Below, in pieces: positions 7,082 to 14,849 of a DNA stretch of 29,830 bases. Both the position numbers and the translations under genes were made by a program. The stretch's first letter is position 1, and every line of letters begins with the position of its first letter. Location: contig JANOPZ010000130.1 of assembly GCA_031422195.1 (NCBI GenBank), forward strand, positions 1-29,830, given 5' to 3'. The stretch is from JALOTE01 sp031422195. GTDB lineage: Bacteria > Pseudomonadota > Alphaproteobacteria > Rhizobiales > Rhizobiaceae. The notes below the pieces were generated by a model. The model was given only the letters and a program-made list of their open reading frames with translations. It was not told the DNA's origin and did not search any database.

Positions 7082-7727
7082 AGTAGCTCTCCTTAAAGAG
7101 CAGCCTTGAATCACACATCAATTGATTTGGGAATCCAGTTTGTCCACAAGACCTAGGCTCGTGTATTTTATCGAAAATACGGTTGTATGGCTTTTTCTCA
7201 AAACCGGCCTTTGAAAGAAGTTCCAAAAAGACCGAAAAGTCGTTTATCAAGGCGTCAAAACCGGTAAATACAATTGCCTCTTTTGTTTTGAAATTCTCCC
7301 GGGGTGTGAATGTTTTAAATACAATCCAAACAATTCCATCTGTTAAAACTGAGATTGGAAGCCCATTTGGTAAAGAGTAACTTGCTGCTTGGTCGATACC
7401 AGTCATAACTTTGGTGAGACCCGGACCTAACAATTTCAACGTTCGCATTTTTGTGGTTTCAGAAGTCCCAATAACCAAACCCTCCGCGCGTTTTGCCTCA
7501 ATAAGTAGTGAACCTTTATTGTGACTGCTGACTAAGTAATCGGAATAACCATTTTCGTGTGCAGTTTCGGCTGCAATATCCGAAAAATTCCAGCCGAGGC
7601 ATTCGGTCAGGATTCGTGTGATGATCTGGATCTTGGTATCTTCTTCGGTCCGGATTCTCTGCAAGTTCACTTTGGCGTCTGTCAAAATTTTTGAGGCTGC
7701 TACGAAAGCAGAATCTAATTCTTCCAA
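7056..7727 (-). CDS. Orphan HsdR_N-domain (PD-(D/E)XK nuclease-like) protein, tail replaced by IS
   Basis: Starting at TTG 7727, which has GGGAGG about 7 nt upstream, the protein shows the type I restriction HsdR N-terminal pattern. RTEEDTKIQIITRILTECLGW carries an early Glu, SDIAAE follows, then GYSDYLV (Asp near residue 63) and SLLIEAKRAEG (Glu and Lys near 77 and 79), the D...E-x-K nuclease core. No helicase or methylase partner is nearby. The IS at 6281-7153 enters after codons for DKIHEP, so the present frame runs on into about 30 IS-encoded residues. Without the IS the frame reads IHEPSDVA and then TAG, for a natural length of about 195 aa. The nuclease-like core is untouched, so function may survive. 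A role in restriction or defence is inferred from the fold alone. Confidence 0.75.
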   Translation of the reverse strand: MEELDSAFVAASKILTDAKVNLQRIRTEEDTKIQIITRILTECLGWNFSDIAAETAHENGYSDYLVSSHNKGSLLIEAKRAEGLVIGTSETTKMRTLKLLGPGLTKVMTGIDQAASYSLPNGLPISVLTDGIVWIVFKTFTPRENFKTKEAIVFTGFDALINDFSVFLELLSKAGFEKKPYNRIFDKIHEPRSCGQTGFPNQLMCDSRLLFKESYFVSRSFER

Positions 7728-7923
7728 TAATAGCCTCCCGCGTGAACTGCCTATGTAAAGCGACGTCAACAATTTCTTATCGTCAGGCTTTTGATTGAAT
7801 CATAGGTGCATTACCAAAACCTGCAACCCTTTCCTTCGTCGTTCGAGACGGCTCTGCGAGCATCCTTACTTTGAAAGAGACGGTAAACATCACAACTTTG
7901 TAAACCCTGGAAAAACCCACTCA

Positions 7924-7998
7924 TGGAGGGCGTAACAGAGATTGAAATTGTGAACCTTACAATGTCGATATCGTGCTCTCCCGCTGAGCTATACGCTC
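7924..7998 (-). pseudogene. Degenerate tRNA-Val(GAC)
   Basis: On the minus strand 75 nt fit a tRNA-Val plan. They run acceptor 5' strand GAGCGTA, T-A, a perfect D arm (GCTC-AGCGGGA-GAGC), anticodon loop TCGACAT with anticodon GAC, a T loop TTCAATC, acceptor 3' strand TACGCCC, then T and CCA at the end. Acceptor pairing has one A-C mismatch at position 2. The anticodon stem (CGATA/TGTAA) is largely unpaired and the T stem (ACAAT/TCTGT) loses two pairs. The variable loop also differs. The preserved D arm and T loop show ancestry; the broken stems make function unlikely. Confidence 0.65.
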
Positions 7999-8065
7999 GT
8001 GGATAGAGTGCCGGATACACCATAAACGGACTCGGCCTTCAGAATGACAGTTCGGTTGGCGTTGG

Positions 8066-8956
8066 TCACAAACCGTTTGCCTTGGCAATGTAATCGGGCA
8101 AATGCGGCACGTAATCTTCGGGGCCATCACCGCCATTTGAAATGGCATTGGCAAATGAATTTTTAATTGCACTTGCCAAAGGTGTTGCAACCGATGCGGA
8201 GTTTGCCATCGCTTCCACGTAGCGAATGTCTTTATAAGCATTGCCGAGTGTGAATTTGTGCGCTTCGCGGTTTTTCTCAATCGTATAGCCCATGAAGGTT
8301 TGATAAAAACCGCAATCCATGCGCCCGCCGCGAATAACCTCGTCAAATTTGGTCACAGGGATGCCGACTTTGCGGGATAGCGCCAGCGCCTCTGAATACA
8401 GCGCCGCATAGCCGAGAGACAAAAAATTGTTCAGTAGTTTCATTTTATGGCCGTCGCCGACGCCGCCAAGATGCACAATTTTTGCTGCCCAAGTGGCTAA
8501 AACCGGCTGCACGCGTGCAAAGGTTGCATCGCTCGCGCCAACCATACAATCGAGCGTGCCGGCCCAGGCTTCTTTGGGTGTGCGCCCCAACGGCGCATCA
8601 ACAAACTCAACACCAATTTCAGCCAGAGCTGCCGCCAACGCCAGACTAACTGTTGGATCGGAAGTCGAGCAATCCACAATGACTGTGCCTGTGGCCAAAC
8701 CGGGCTTTAGTGCGGCAATTGCTGCTGTAACTTCTGGCGAACCCGTTAGGCACATCAAGATCACACTGCAATGGCGTGCCAAATCTTCCATTGACGCCGC
8801 CTCAACAGCGCCGCGCGACACCAAATCATCAACTGCCGCGCGTTTGCGGTGCGCAATAACAGTCAGTGGATAGCCCTTTTCAATAATGTTCTTGGCCATG
8901 CCATGTCCCATCAGGCCAAGGCCGATAAATCCAACCCGTTCTTGCGCGTGTTCCAT
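8066..8956 (-). CDS. NAD(P)-dependent beta-hydroxyacid dehydrogenase (3-hydroxyisobutyrate dehydrogenase family)
   Basis: The start is ATG 8956, 7 nt after GGAG; upstream in-frame starts would add a low-complexity leader with no family match. The 296-aa protein has the N-terminal Rossmann motif RVGFIGLGLMGHGMA (about 7-20), VILMCLTGSPEV, TVIVDCSTSDP and the C-terminal-domain entry GHKMKLLNNFLSLG, whose Lys (about 173) is the catalytic lysine position. The substrate loop reads DAPLGRTPKEAWAGTL instead of the common DAPVSGG, so the substrate need not be 3-hydroxyisobutyrate or tartronate semialdehyde. It is cytosolic, with no signal or membrane part. It is transcribed away from the SDR epimerase at 9129, and the shared 172-bp intergenic space suggests joint control in a small sugar-acid or hydroxyacid pathway. 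Confidence 0.85.
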   Translation of the reverse strand: MEHAQERVGFIGLGLMGHGMAKNIIEKGYPLTVIAHRKRAAVDDLVSRGAVEAASMEDLARHCSVILMCLTGSPEVTAAIAALKPGLATGTVIVDCSTSDPTVSLALAAALAEIGVEFVDAPLGRTPKEAWAGTLDCMVGASDATFARVQPVLATWAAKIVHLGGVGDGHKMKLLNNFLSLGYAALYSEALALSRKVGIPVTKFDEVIRGGRMDCGFYQTFMGYTIEKNREAHKFTLGNAYKDIRYVEAMANSASVATPLASAIKNSFANAISNGGDGPEDYVPHLPDYIAKANGL

Positions 8957-9128
8957 GGTCATTCTCCAAACAAAATAAAAAAACTTAGGCGGTGGCGGAC
9001 ATAAGCCTTCTCGTGACATAGCTTAAAAATGGATGCGAGGTATTCTGCTTCGAATAGTGTGGCAATAAAAGCCGCTTGAAAAGCCGCTTCACGATTTCCG
9101 CCAAAAATAATTTCAAATGGAGGGTGGC

Positions 9129-10037
9129 ATGCCCAAACGTATCATATTCACCGGGGGTACCGGCAAGGCCGGTCGCCACGCGATCCCGCATTTGCTTGGG
9201 AAGGGCTATGAAATTTTAAATGTGGATTTAAAGCCGTTTGATCACCCGGACGTTAACACACTGATCACCGACATTACCGATTTGGGCCAAGTGTTCAGCG
9301 CCTTCACCACCCACTTTGGCTTTGAACGCTATAATGATGGCATGCCACCAAAAGCACCTGATGCTATTGTGCATTTTGCCGCCGTGCCACGCGTGATGAT
9401 CAACCCTGACAATGTTACCTTCGCGCAAAACACTGTTGGCACCTACAATGTGCTTGAGGCGGCGATGAAGTTGGGCGTGCAAAAAGTGATTATTGCCAGT
9501 TCTGAAACCACCTACGGCGTTTGCTTTGCTGAAGGCAACAAAGACTACCATTCGTTTCCCTTGGAAGAAGACTACGATACTGACCCAATGGACAGCTATG
9601 GCCTGTCAAAAGTGGTCAATGAAAAAACCGCCCGCGCTTTTGCCATGCGCTATGGCGCAGATGTTTATGCACTTCGCATTGGTAATGTAATTGAGCCGCA
9701 CGAATATGCAAATTTTCCTGCCTTTCTGGCCGATCCCTTAAGTCGCAAACGCAATGCGTGGAGCTATATTGATGCCCGCGATTTGGGTGAAATTGTGCAT
9801 CTTTGCCTGCAAAAAGATGGTATGGGTTACCAAGTGTTCAACGCCGTGAATGATACGATTACCGCGAACATGCCGACGGCAGAATTTCTTGCCAAATATG
9901 CGCCCAATACGCCTATAACCCGCCCAATGGGCGTGGATGAAGCGCCGCTCGCTAACCGCAAAATCCGCGAGGTGCTTGGCTTTAAAGAAGCGCACCCTTG
10001 GAAAAATTACGTTAGACCCGAGCCGGACAAAGGTTAG
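9129..10037 (+). CDS. NAD-dependent epimerase/dehydratase (extended SDR)
   Basis: ATG 9129 follows GGAGGG at the right distance; an earlier in-frame start at 9117 lies within that ribosome site. The 302-aa protein opens with the nucleotide-binding motif IIFTGGTGKAG, then has DAIVHFAAVPRV and the active-site set SSETTYG (Ser/Thr) and YGLSK (Tyr-x-x-x-Lys). Later parts are ALRIGNVIEP and WSYIDARDLGEIVHLCL. This order is that of NAD-dependent sugar epimerases, dehydratases and uronate dehydrogenases. Length is normal. The divergent dehydrogenase (8066-8956) is a probable pathway partner. The substrate cannot be read from the sequence; uronate or another sugar-acid conversion is a reasonable guess only. 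No defects are seen. Confidence 0.85.
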   Translation: MPKRIIFTGGTGKAGRHAIPHLLGKGYEILNVDLKPFDHPDVNTLITDITDLGQVFSAFTTHFGFERYNDGMPPKAPDAIVHFAAVPRVMINPDNVTFAQNTVGTYNVLEAAMKLGVQKVIIASSETTYGVCFAEGNKDYHSFPLEEDYDTDPMDSYGLSKVVNEKTARAFAMRYGADVYALRIGNVIEPHEYANFPAFLADPLSRKRNAWSYIDARDLGEIVHLCLQKDGMGYQVFNAVNDTITANMPTAEFLAKYAPNTPITRPMGVDEAPLANRKIREVLGFKEAHPWKNYVRPEPDKG

Positions 10038-10108
10038 GGTTAGGTCGTGAGTTCAATCATATGCAAATTTGATGCTGAATTTTGTATTCAATAGCCTCTG
10101 TTTTTCCA

Positions 10109-10205
10109 AAACTCGCCTGTCCTCCTCAGGCTCCCCTCAATGTCGTTCGGCTTTGCGCTTAATCTCGGTCATCCGCGAGGTCCTGACAGACACCCGAAAG
10201 CGGAC
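10109..10205. repeat. 97-bp dispersed intergenic repeat, copy 1
   Basis: The segment runs from AAACTCGCCTGTCC through GTCGTTCGGCTTTGCGCTTA to GAAAGCGGAC. A diverged copy of exactly the same length lies at 29734-29830 and shares both ends and the central GTCGTTC/TTTGCGCTTA block. It occupies most of the 10038-10370 gap, which otherwise shows no gene. Confidence 0.6.
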
Positions 10206-10370
10206 ATTTCGCTGTTGGCAAATTCCGCGCTTTAGGCGACGATTTCAAAGAAAATGATGTTAAGTATGCTTGCCTAGCACATGTTGGCAACTGAGTTCGA
10301 ACACACAGGTCTTCAGTAAAACTAGTTCAATTCAGTTTGCGTTTTTGAAAGCTGCCGCGCAATACCCTTG

Positions 10371-11195
10371 TCAGGGGTTTATTTGCCCGGCCTCGCCGCA
10401 GACATGGCGCACGAAAGCGGCAAAGAGTTCATTCTGGCTGCTTATCGCAAGCTTCGCGTAGATGTTTTTCTTATGGTTTTTCACCTTGCCTTCGGCAATT
10501 TCGAGGACATTGCCGATCGAAGGGGTCGAGTGGCCCTTCAGCATCAGCCTGACAATCATCCGCTCGCGCGGCGATAGTGTGTCAGGAGCAAAACTCTCAA
10601 ATCCGATTTCCATAAGCTGCCCGCGACGCGACCATACGGTCTCACCCGTTGCATCACGACGGAACGCCAAATCCGCCCAATGACGTTGCATTGCCTTGCA
10701 CACAACGCCAGACAAAGCCTGTAGCTCCGCATATTCGCTGTCTGAAAATGCTTCGCGACCATTCCTACGCATAATAGAATAAGCGACTGTTGCACCATTT
10801 GCGAGCACGGCCAAAAAAACCAACTCTTCGGCTAATGAGCCTGATGCCATTGAAATGCACGGATGCACTTCGGCCGAATTCGAATAGTCTGATTGAAAGA
10901 AATCGTCGGGGGCAAGGTCCGCAAGGCGGTGCAGGCCCTCGGGCTTTTGGTCGGCGCAGGCTTGATAAACGGCATCGAGCAAATAGGTTCCGCGCAGATA
11001 GTTTGTCATAGCGCGCTGCGATCCATGTCCACGCAATCCATCATGCAGAAGAGCCGGGTTGCCGCTTTTTGGGTAAGCAAACACCGCCGAAATGTCGAAG
11101 GGAACTGTAGCCGCCACCACTTCATCGAGCGCCATGCCAAACCGTGGGTGGCCAATAGCGTCAATCAACTCCGCGATTTCTCCAAATGCCGCCAA
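10371..11195 (-). CDS. LuxR/GerE-type transcriptional regulator
   Basis: The TTG start at 11195 is supported by AAGGAGG eight bases upstream. The 274-aa protein has an N-terminal sensor-like region of about 190 residues (FDISAVFAYPKSG, EELVFLAVLANGATVAYSIM). A C-terminal LuxR helix-turn-helix spans about 205-262: DTLSPRERMIVRLMLKGHS, then IGNVLEIAEGKVKNHKKNIYAKL. It has the family's L-S-x-R-E start and the V-K-x-H-x-x-x-I-Y-x-K-L recognition helix. The N-terminal part does not show the hallmark Trp/Tyr set of acyl-homoserine-lactone receptors as far as I can tell, so the ligand is unknown. It diverges from the LivG gene 156 bp away and is the obvious candidate regulator of that transporter operon, by position only. 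Confidence 0.85.
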   Translation of the reverse strand: MAAFGEIAELIDAIGHPRFGMALDEVVAATVPFDISAVFAYPKSGNPALLHDGLRGHGSQRAMTNYLRGTYLLDAVYQACADQKPEGLHRLADLAPDDFFQSDYSNSAEVHPCISMASGSLAEELVFLAVLANGATVAYSIMRRNGREAFSDSEYAELQALSGVVCKAMQRHWADLAFRRDATGETVWSRRGQLMEIGFESFAPDTLSPRERMIVRLMLKGHSTPSIGNVLEIAEGKVKNHKKNIYAKLAISSQNELFAAFVRHVCGEAGQINP

Positions 11196-11351
11196 GTGCT
11201 GCGCCTCCTTTGGTTGGCTATCAATTTACCAGTTCAACGCAAACGTAAGCAAAGGTCAACGCCATAGCCCAAAAGGGATATGCGGGTCGGGCCATAGCGT
11301 GCCCGCCCGCTCGCCTCCAATCTCCTAGCATGCGCGGGGAGGCGCTTACCA

Positions 11352-12074
11352 ATGTTACGTGTTGAGGGTGTGAGCAAGCGATTTGGCGGCGTTCAAGCGG
11401 TTCGCGACGTGACGCTTCAATGCGCGCCGGGCGAAATCCTTGGCTTGATTGGCCCGAACGGCGCTGGCAAATCCAGCCTCATTAACATTATGTCGGGCGT
11501 GCTTAGCCCGGATACTGGCTTGGTCGAAATCAACGGCCAAAACATTGCCGGCAAAGATCCGGGCATTGCCGCAAAAGCTGGAATTGGCCGCACATTCCAG
11601 AACCTAAGGCTTTTCACAACGCTTAGCGTTCTTCAAAACATTGAAGTGACTCTGACCAGTGCAAGAGCTTGGCGGCCAGACAAAGCCGCTTCATTTGAGA
11701 TTATGGAGCTGTGCACCGATTTCGGACTTTCCGGCCGCGTGCACATGCAAGCTGGAACGCTTTCTTATGGCGACCAGCGCCGCGTTGAAATTCTGCGCGC
11801 GTTGGCATTGTTGCCGTCGGTGCTCCTCATGGATGAGCCGGCCGCTGGTATGAACGATGAAGAATCGGCAGTGTTGGCAGGCCTCATCCGCTCAATCCGC
11901 GACCGGTTTGGTTGCGGCATCATCGTTATCGATCACGATCTGCGCTTCATCATGGGCCTCTGCGAAAGGATCGTCGTGATGGATATGGGCGCAGTTATTG
12001 CTGCCGGGCCGACAGCTGAGGTGAGACGCAACCCCAAAGTGATCGATGTTTATCTCGGTTCGGAAGCGGCATGA
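11352..12074 (+). CDS. Branched-chain amino-acid-type ABC transporter ATPase (LivG family)
   Basis: This 240-aa ATPase has Walker A GPNGAGKSS (about 34-42), a Q-loop GRTFQNLRLF, signature LSYGDQRRVE, Walker B VLLMDEPAAGMN, and the switch His in IVIDHDLRFI. The LivG-type AGIGRTFQN and the EPAAGMN box are typical of the HAAT class, which imports branched-chain amino acids, amides, urea and other small solutes. ATG 11352 has GGGGAGG upstream. It opens the operon 11352-15379, which contains a binding protein, LivF and a broken LivH but no LivM. It is slightly shorter than the usual 250 residues, within family range. The protein is intact, yet its membrane partner is not, so the transporter probably no longer works. 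Confidence 0.9.
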   Translation: MLRVEGVSKRFGGVQAVRDVTLQCAPGEILGLIGPNGAGKSSLINIMSGVLSPDTGLVEINGQNIAGKDPGIAAKAGIGRTFQNLRLFTTLSVLQNIEVTLTSARAWRPDKAASFEIMELCTDFGLSGRVHMQAGTLSYGDQRRVEILRALALLPSVLLMDEPAAGMNDEESAVLAGLIRSIRDRFGCGIIVIDHDLRFIMGLCERIVVMDMGAVIAAGPTAEVRRNPKVIDVYLGSEAA

Positions 12075-12118
12075 ACCGCTGCGACATTAATCAAACACAA
12101 CCAAAGGGGGGTTACGCT

Positions 12119-12860
12119 ATGAACCGGACCAGACACTACTTAACCGCACTCGCCGCCTGTCGCACATTTGCCGGCAATGCGGGCAGTATTGTTGAATCCT
12201 GCACCTTTGGGCCTTAACGATCCACACGGCATCGTTTTCTGGAAAGACGCCATCTACTCAGCTGATAATCGCAGCCAGGTTTGGCGCGTCGGCCTTGATG
12301 GCACCGTGAAGAAAATAGCCGATGCAGGCCAGTTTCCCCGCAAGGTGACAAACTTTAACGACATCGCGATCGATACGGCCAATGGCGACCTTTATGTCTC
12401 AGACAGCGGCGATTGGGAAGGCGGCGGCGGGGCGATCTTTAAGGTTACGCAAGACGGTGCAGTTTCAACAGTTCTTACCATCGATGAGCAAGTGCAACTC
12501 GTCAGTCCAAATGGATTGGCGCTGGATGGCAAAGGTGGTCTGCTGGTCGTTGATTGGACAACCGGAAACCTGTCGCGTGTTGATTTGGCAACCAAAGGCT
12601 GGGCCAAGCTGAACGGGGGCTGGGGCCCGGCTGACGGTTTGGCCGTGGCGGCAAATGGCACGCTTTACATCGGCTCTTATTATCAAGGCGTCCATGTACG
12701 ACCAGCTGTTGACGCTTCAGAACCCAAGACCGTGCTTTCGCTTGCCGACACTGGCATGAAATCGGCAGCCGATCTCGCCCTTTCACCCGACGGCAAGACA
12801 TTGTGCGTTTCTGACTTTGACGGGCAAGCGGTGCTGATCCGCCCAGCCGCGCTTAACTAA
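12119..12860 (+). pseudogene. NHL/SMP-30-like beta-propeller protein with frameshifted leader
   Basis: ATG 12119, preceded by AAAGGGGGG, begins a secretion-leader-like stretch (MNRTRHYLTALAAC, then AGNAG) that soon reaches a stop in its own frame. The beta-propeller body lies in another frame from about 12180: LLNPAPLGLNDPHGIVFW, NFNDIAIDTANGDLYVSDSG, VSPNGLALDGKGGLLVVDW, GPADGLAVAANGTLYIGSY and ADLALSPDGKTLCVSDFDG. These repeats suit SMP-30/gluconolactonase or NHL-repeat proteins. One indel near 12170-12190 would join leader and body. If translation starts at TTG 12168 or ATG 12177 a cytosolic propeller of about 227-230 aa results, so the body could still be made. The position between LivG and the binding protein suggests a periplasmic enzyme or accessory binding factor. 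The frameshift should be checked as a possible sequencing error. Confidence 0.6.
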
Positions 12861-12902
12861 CTCAACCCATAAACCCCAACCCAAAAACAAGGAGTGACAC
12901 AC

Positions 12903-14060
12903 ATGAGAAATATGTTGAACCAATTCCTGCTGGCGACAGTGGCGGCAACCGCCTTTTCGAGCGCGGCGCTTGCCGAAGACATGGTACTGAAAGTTGGCCT
13001 CGCGGCACCGTTGACCGGTGACTATGCCTCGATCAGCGAAGCGCGAGGCTCACAATGCATGGCAGATAAAATTAACAAGGCCAACGAAGGCATCAAGGTC
13101 GAGATTATGATGGAGGACAGCCGGTCAGACCCGCAATTGACGCTGTCGCTCGCTCAGAAGTTTTTGGATAATGGAGCTGTGATGGTGCACGGCACGGCGT
13201 TTCCAGACAGTTTGATTCCGATGGCGCAGATGGCGGCTGGCGCTAATGCTATCGTCTATTCCGCGCAGATTACCCAAGTAGAAATGCATGAAAGTGGCCT
13301 GACCAACTTTGTCTCTGGCGCGGTGCCTGATGATGTTGGTGCCTCGGCCAGCGCAAGCGTTGCTTACGCCAAGGGTGCACGTACGGCGGCTTTGCTCACC
13401 TCAGACAGCGCCGGATCGTGGTCAGCCAAAACACCGATCTGGTTCGGCGAGGCCTTTGCAAAACTTGGCGGCAAGGTCATCGGCACGTTTAACCACACGA
13501 TTGGCACATCAGATTGGTCACCGCAAATTGCCGACATTATGAAGCTCGAACCCAAGCCCGATATTGTTTACATCGCAACCATCGTTCCCGATGGCGGCAT
13601 TCTTGCCAAGCAATTATCAGCTGCGGGCTATAAAGGCATTGTCGGCGGGGCTGATGGCTTTGATGATCCATCGCTCGAAACCACAATTGGCGACAATGAA
13701 GTGCTGAGCCGGGTGATTTTCAACACCCACACACCACTCGTTGGCACACCGGGCGGCGCGTTCCTCGAAGAGTGCAAAGCGGCGGGCTTTGCCGTGAGTA
13801 ACATCTTTGATGCCATGGGTGGCGATGTGATCCGCGTATTGGTTGATGCTGCAAAAGAAGCAAAAACAACAACCGATGGTGCGGCCATTCTCAACGTCAT
13901 CAAAACGCGTGACTCGTTTGATCTCGTGACCGGCGGCAAGGTTTCGTTCAAGGAAAAGGGCACCTGGCCCATCCGCACGGTTCCGGTGTTGGGCTTCCAA
14001 GACGGCAAGCGCATCGTGCTTGCCAACGAGACGCCCGCATTCCTACCGCATTCCAAATAG
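12903..14060 (+). CDS. HAAT-type ABC substrate-binding protein (LivK/Leu-Ile-Val-binding family)
   Basis: ATG 12903 lies 8 nt after AAGGAG. The first 25 or so residues form a signal peptide (a hydrophobic run ATVAATAFSSAALA followed by E-D), so the mature protein is periplasmic. The body of about 360 residues follows the type I periplasmic-binding fold: VLKVGLAAPLTGDYAS, an EDSRSDPQLTLSLAQKFLD segment, VMVHGTAFPDSLIPMAQ, then GTSDWSPQIADIMKLEPKPD and GGADGFDD. Length of 385 aa is normal. The ligand cannot be stated; members bind branched-chain amino acids, amides and aromatic acids. It has its own strong ribosome site and is followed by a long hairpin (14082-14119) that would protect its mRNA, usual for binding proteins needed in excess. 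The coding region is intact although the cognate permease is truncated. Confidence 0.9.
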   Translation: MRNMLNQFLLATVAATAFSSAALAEDMVLKVGLAAPLTGDYASISEARGSQCMADKINKANEGIKVEIMMEDSRSDPQLTLSLAQKFLDNGAVMVHGTAFPDSLIPMAQMAAGANAIVYSAQITQVEMHESGLTNFVSGAVPDDVGASASASVAYAKGARTAALLTSDSAGSWSAKTPIWFGEAFAKLGGKVIGTFNHTIGTSDWSPQIADIMKLEPKPDIVYIATIVPDGGILAKQLSAAGYKGIVGGADGFDDPSLETTIGDNEVLSRVIFNTHTPLVGTPGGAFLEECKAAGFAVSNIFDAMGGDVIRVLVDAAKEAKTTTDGAAILNVIKTRDSFDLVTGGKVSFKEKGTWPIRTVPVLGFQDGKRIVLANETPAFLPHSK

Positions 14061-14081
14061 TTCTTCCCGCGGCGTTACGGG

Positions 14082-14119
14082 CGGCAGCCGGTCCCAGTTT
14101 GGGCTCCGACCTGCTGCCG
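14082..14119 (+). terminator. Intergenic hairpin after binding-protein gene
   Basis: CGGCAGC (14082-14088) pairs with GCTGCCG (14113-14119), and inside it GGTC with GACC and CCC with GGG. No T-tract follows, so it is more likely an mRNA-stabilising or partial-attenuation stem between the binding protein and LivF than a full terminator. Confidence 0.45.
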
Positions 14120-14150
14120 TCGGGACACATTTTCACAACGGTGGAAAGCT

Positions 14151-14849
14151 ATGCTTGTTATTGAAGGTCTCAGCGTCGCCTATGGCGCAATAAAAGCAGT
14201 GCGCACAGTTTCACTAACGGTGGCTGCGGGCGAAGCGGTGGCTTTGATCGGTGCCAATGGCGCTGGCAAAACGTCGATCATTTCGGCCGTTTGCGGGCTC
14301 GCCGCCTCGACCGGAAAGATCAGTTTTGCTGGCACCGATTTAGCGCGCACGTCTGTTGAAGATCGTGTCCGGCTTGGCATGTCCGTCACGCCAGAAGGGC
14401 GCAAGGTTTTTGCTAATCTCACAGTGCACGAAAACCTTCGCCTCGGTGCAGCAACCACCACCAAGGCTGCTTACGCGCGCAACCGCGATTCTGCTTTCAC
14501 CATGTTTCCCCGCCTTGCTGAGCGACGCGACCAATTTGCGGGAACGCTGTCAGGGGGCGAACAGCAGATGCTGGCCATTGCGCGGTCGTTGATGGCCGAC
14601 CCCCGCTTTCTGATGCTGGACGAGCCATCTTTGGGCCTCGCGCCCCGCATCATTGACGTCATCTTCGAACACATTGTTGAGCTTAAACAGCGCGGCTTAA
14701 CGCTGCTGCTCGTTGAGCAAAATGTGCGGAAAGCGCTTTCTGTGGCAGATCGCGCCTATGTGCTCGCCACCGGCGAAGTGCGCATGTCAGGCCCAGCTGC
14801 CGACTTGCGTGCCGACCACGCCCTCATTTCCGCGTACCTTGGGGGTTGA
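14151..14849 (+). CDS. Branched-chain amino-acid-type ABC transporter ATPase (LivF family)
   Basis: This 232-aa ATPase carries Walker A GANGAGKTS (about 34-42), the LivF-type SVTPEGRKVFANLTVHENL block with its EGR-x-x-F sequence in place of the LivG TFQN, signature LSGGEQQMLAIARSL, Walker B FLMLDEPSLGLAP and a switch region LLLVEQN. The Q-E-G-R/S-L-G-L-A-P combination marks it as the LivF rather than LivG half of a HAAT transporter. ATG 14151 follows GGTGGAAAG. Its TGA overlaps the LivH start (TGATG), indicating translational coupling. It is intact, but the membrane half of the transporter is broken downstream. Confidence 0.9.
   Translation: MLVIEGLSVAYGAIKAVRTVSLTVAAGEAVALIGANGAGKTSIISAVCGLAASTGKISFAGTDLARTSVEDRVRLGMSVTPEGRKVFANLTVHENLRLGAATTTKAAYARNRDSAFTMFPRLAERRDQFAGTLSGGEQQMLAIARSLMADPRFLMLDEPSLGLAPRIIDVIFEHIVELKQRGLTLLLVEQNVRKALSVADRAYVLATGEVRMSGPAADLRADHALISAYLGG

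Larger units (their letters stand above)
6281..7153 (-). mobile_element. IS5-family insertion sequence, IS427-like group, defective
   Basis: The 873-bp element is bounded by perfect 16-bp inverted repeats GGTCTTGTGGACAAAC (6281-6296 and the reverse complement at 7138-7153) and flanked by TA on both sides (6279-6280 and 7154-7155). A TA duplication within a CTAG-like target and two overlapping transposase frames are characteristic of the IS427 group. The transposase carries a foreign insert and a nonsense codon, so the copy cannot transpose by itself. It sits in the last codons of the HsdR_N-like gene; excising it with one TA restores that frame. Confidence 0.85.
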
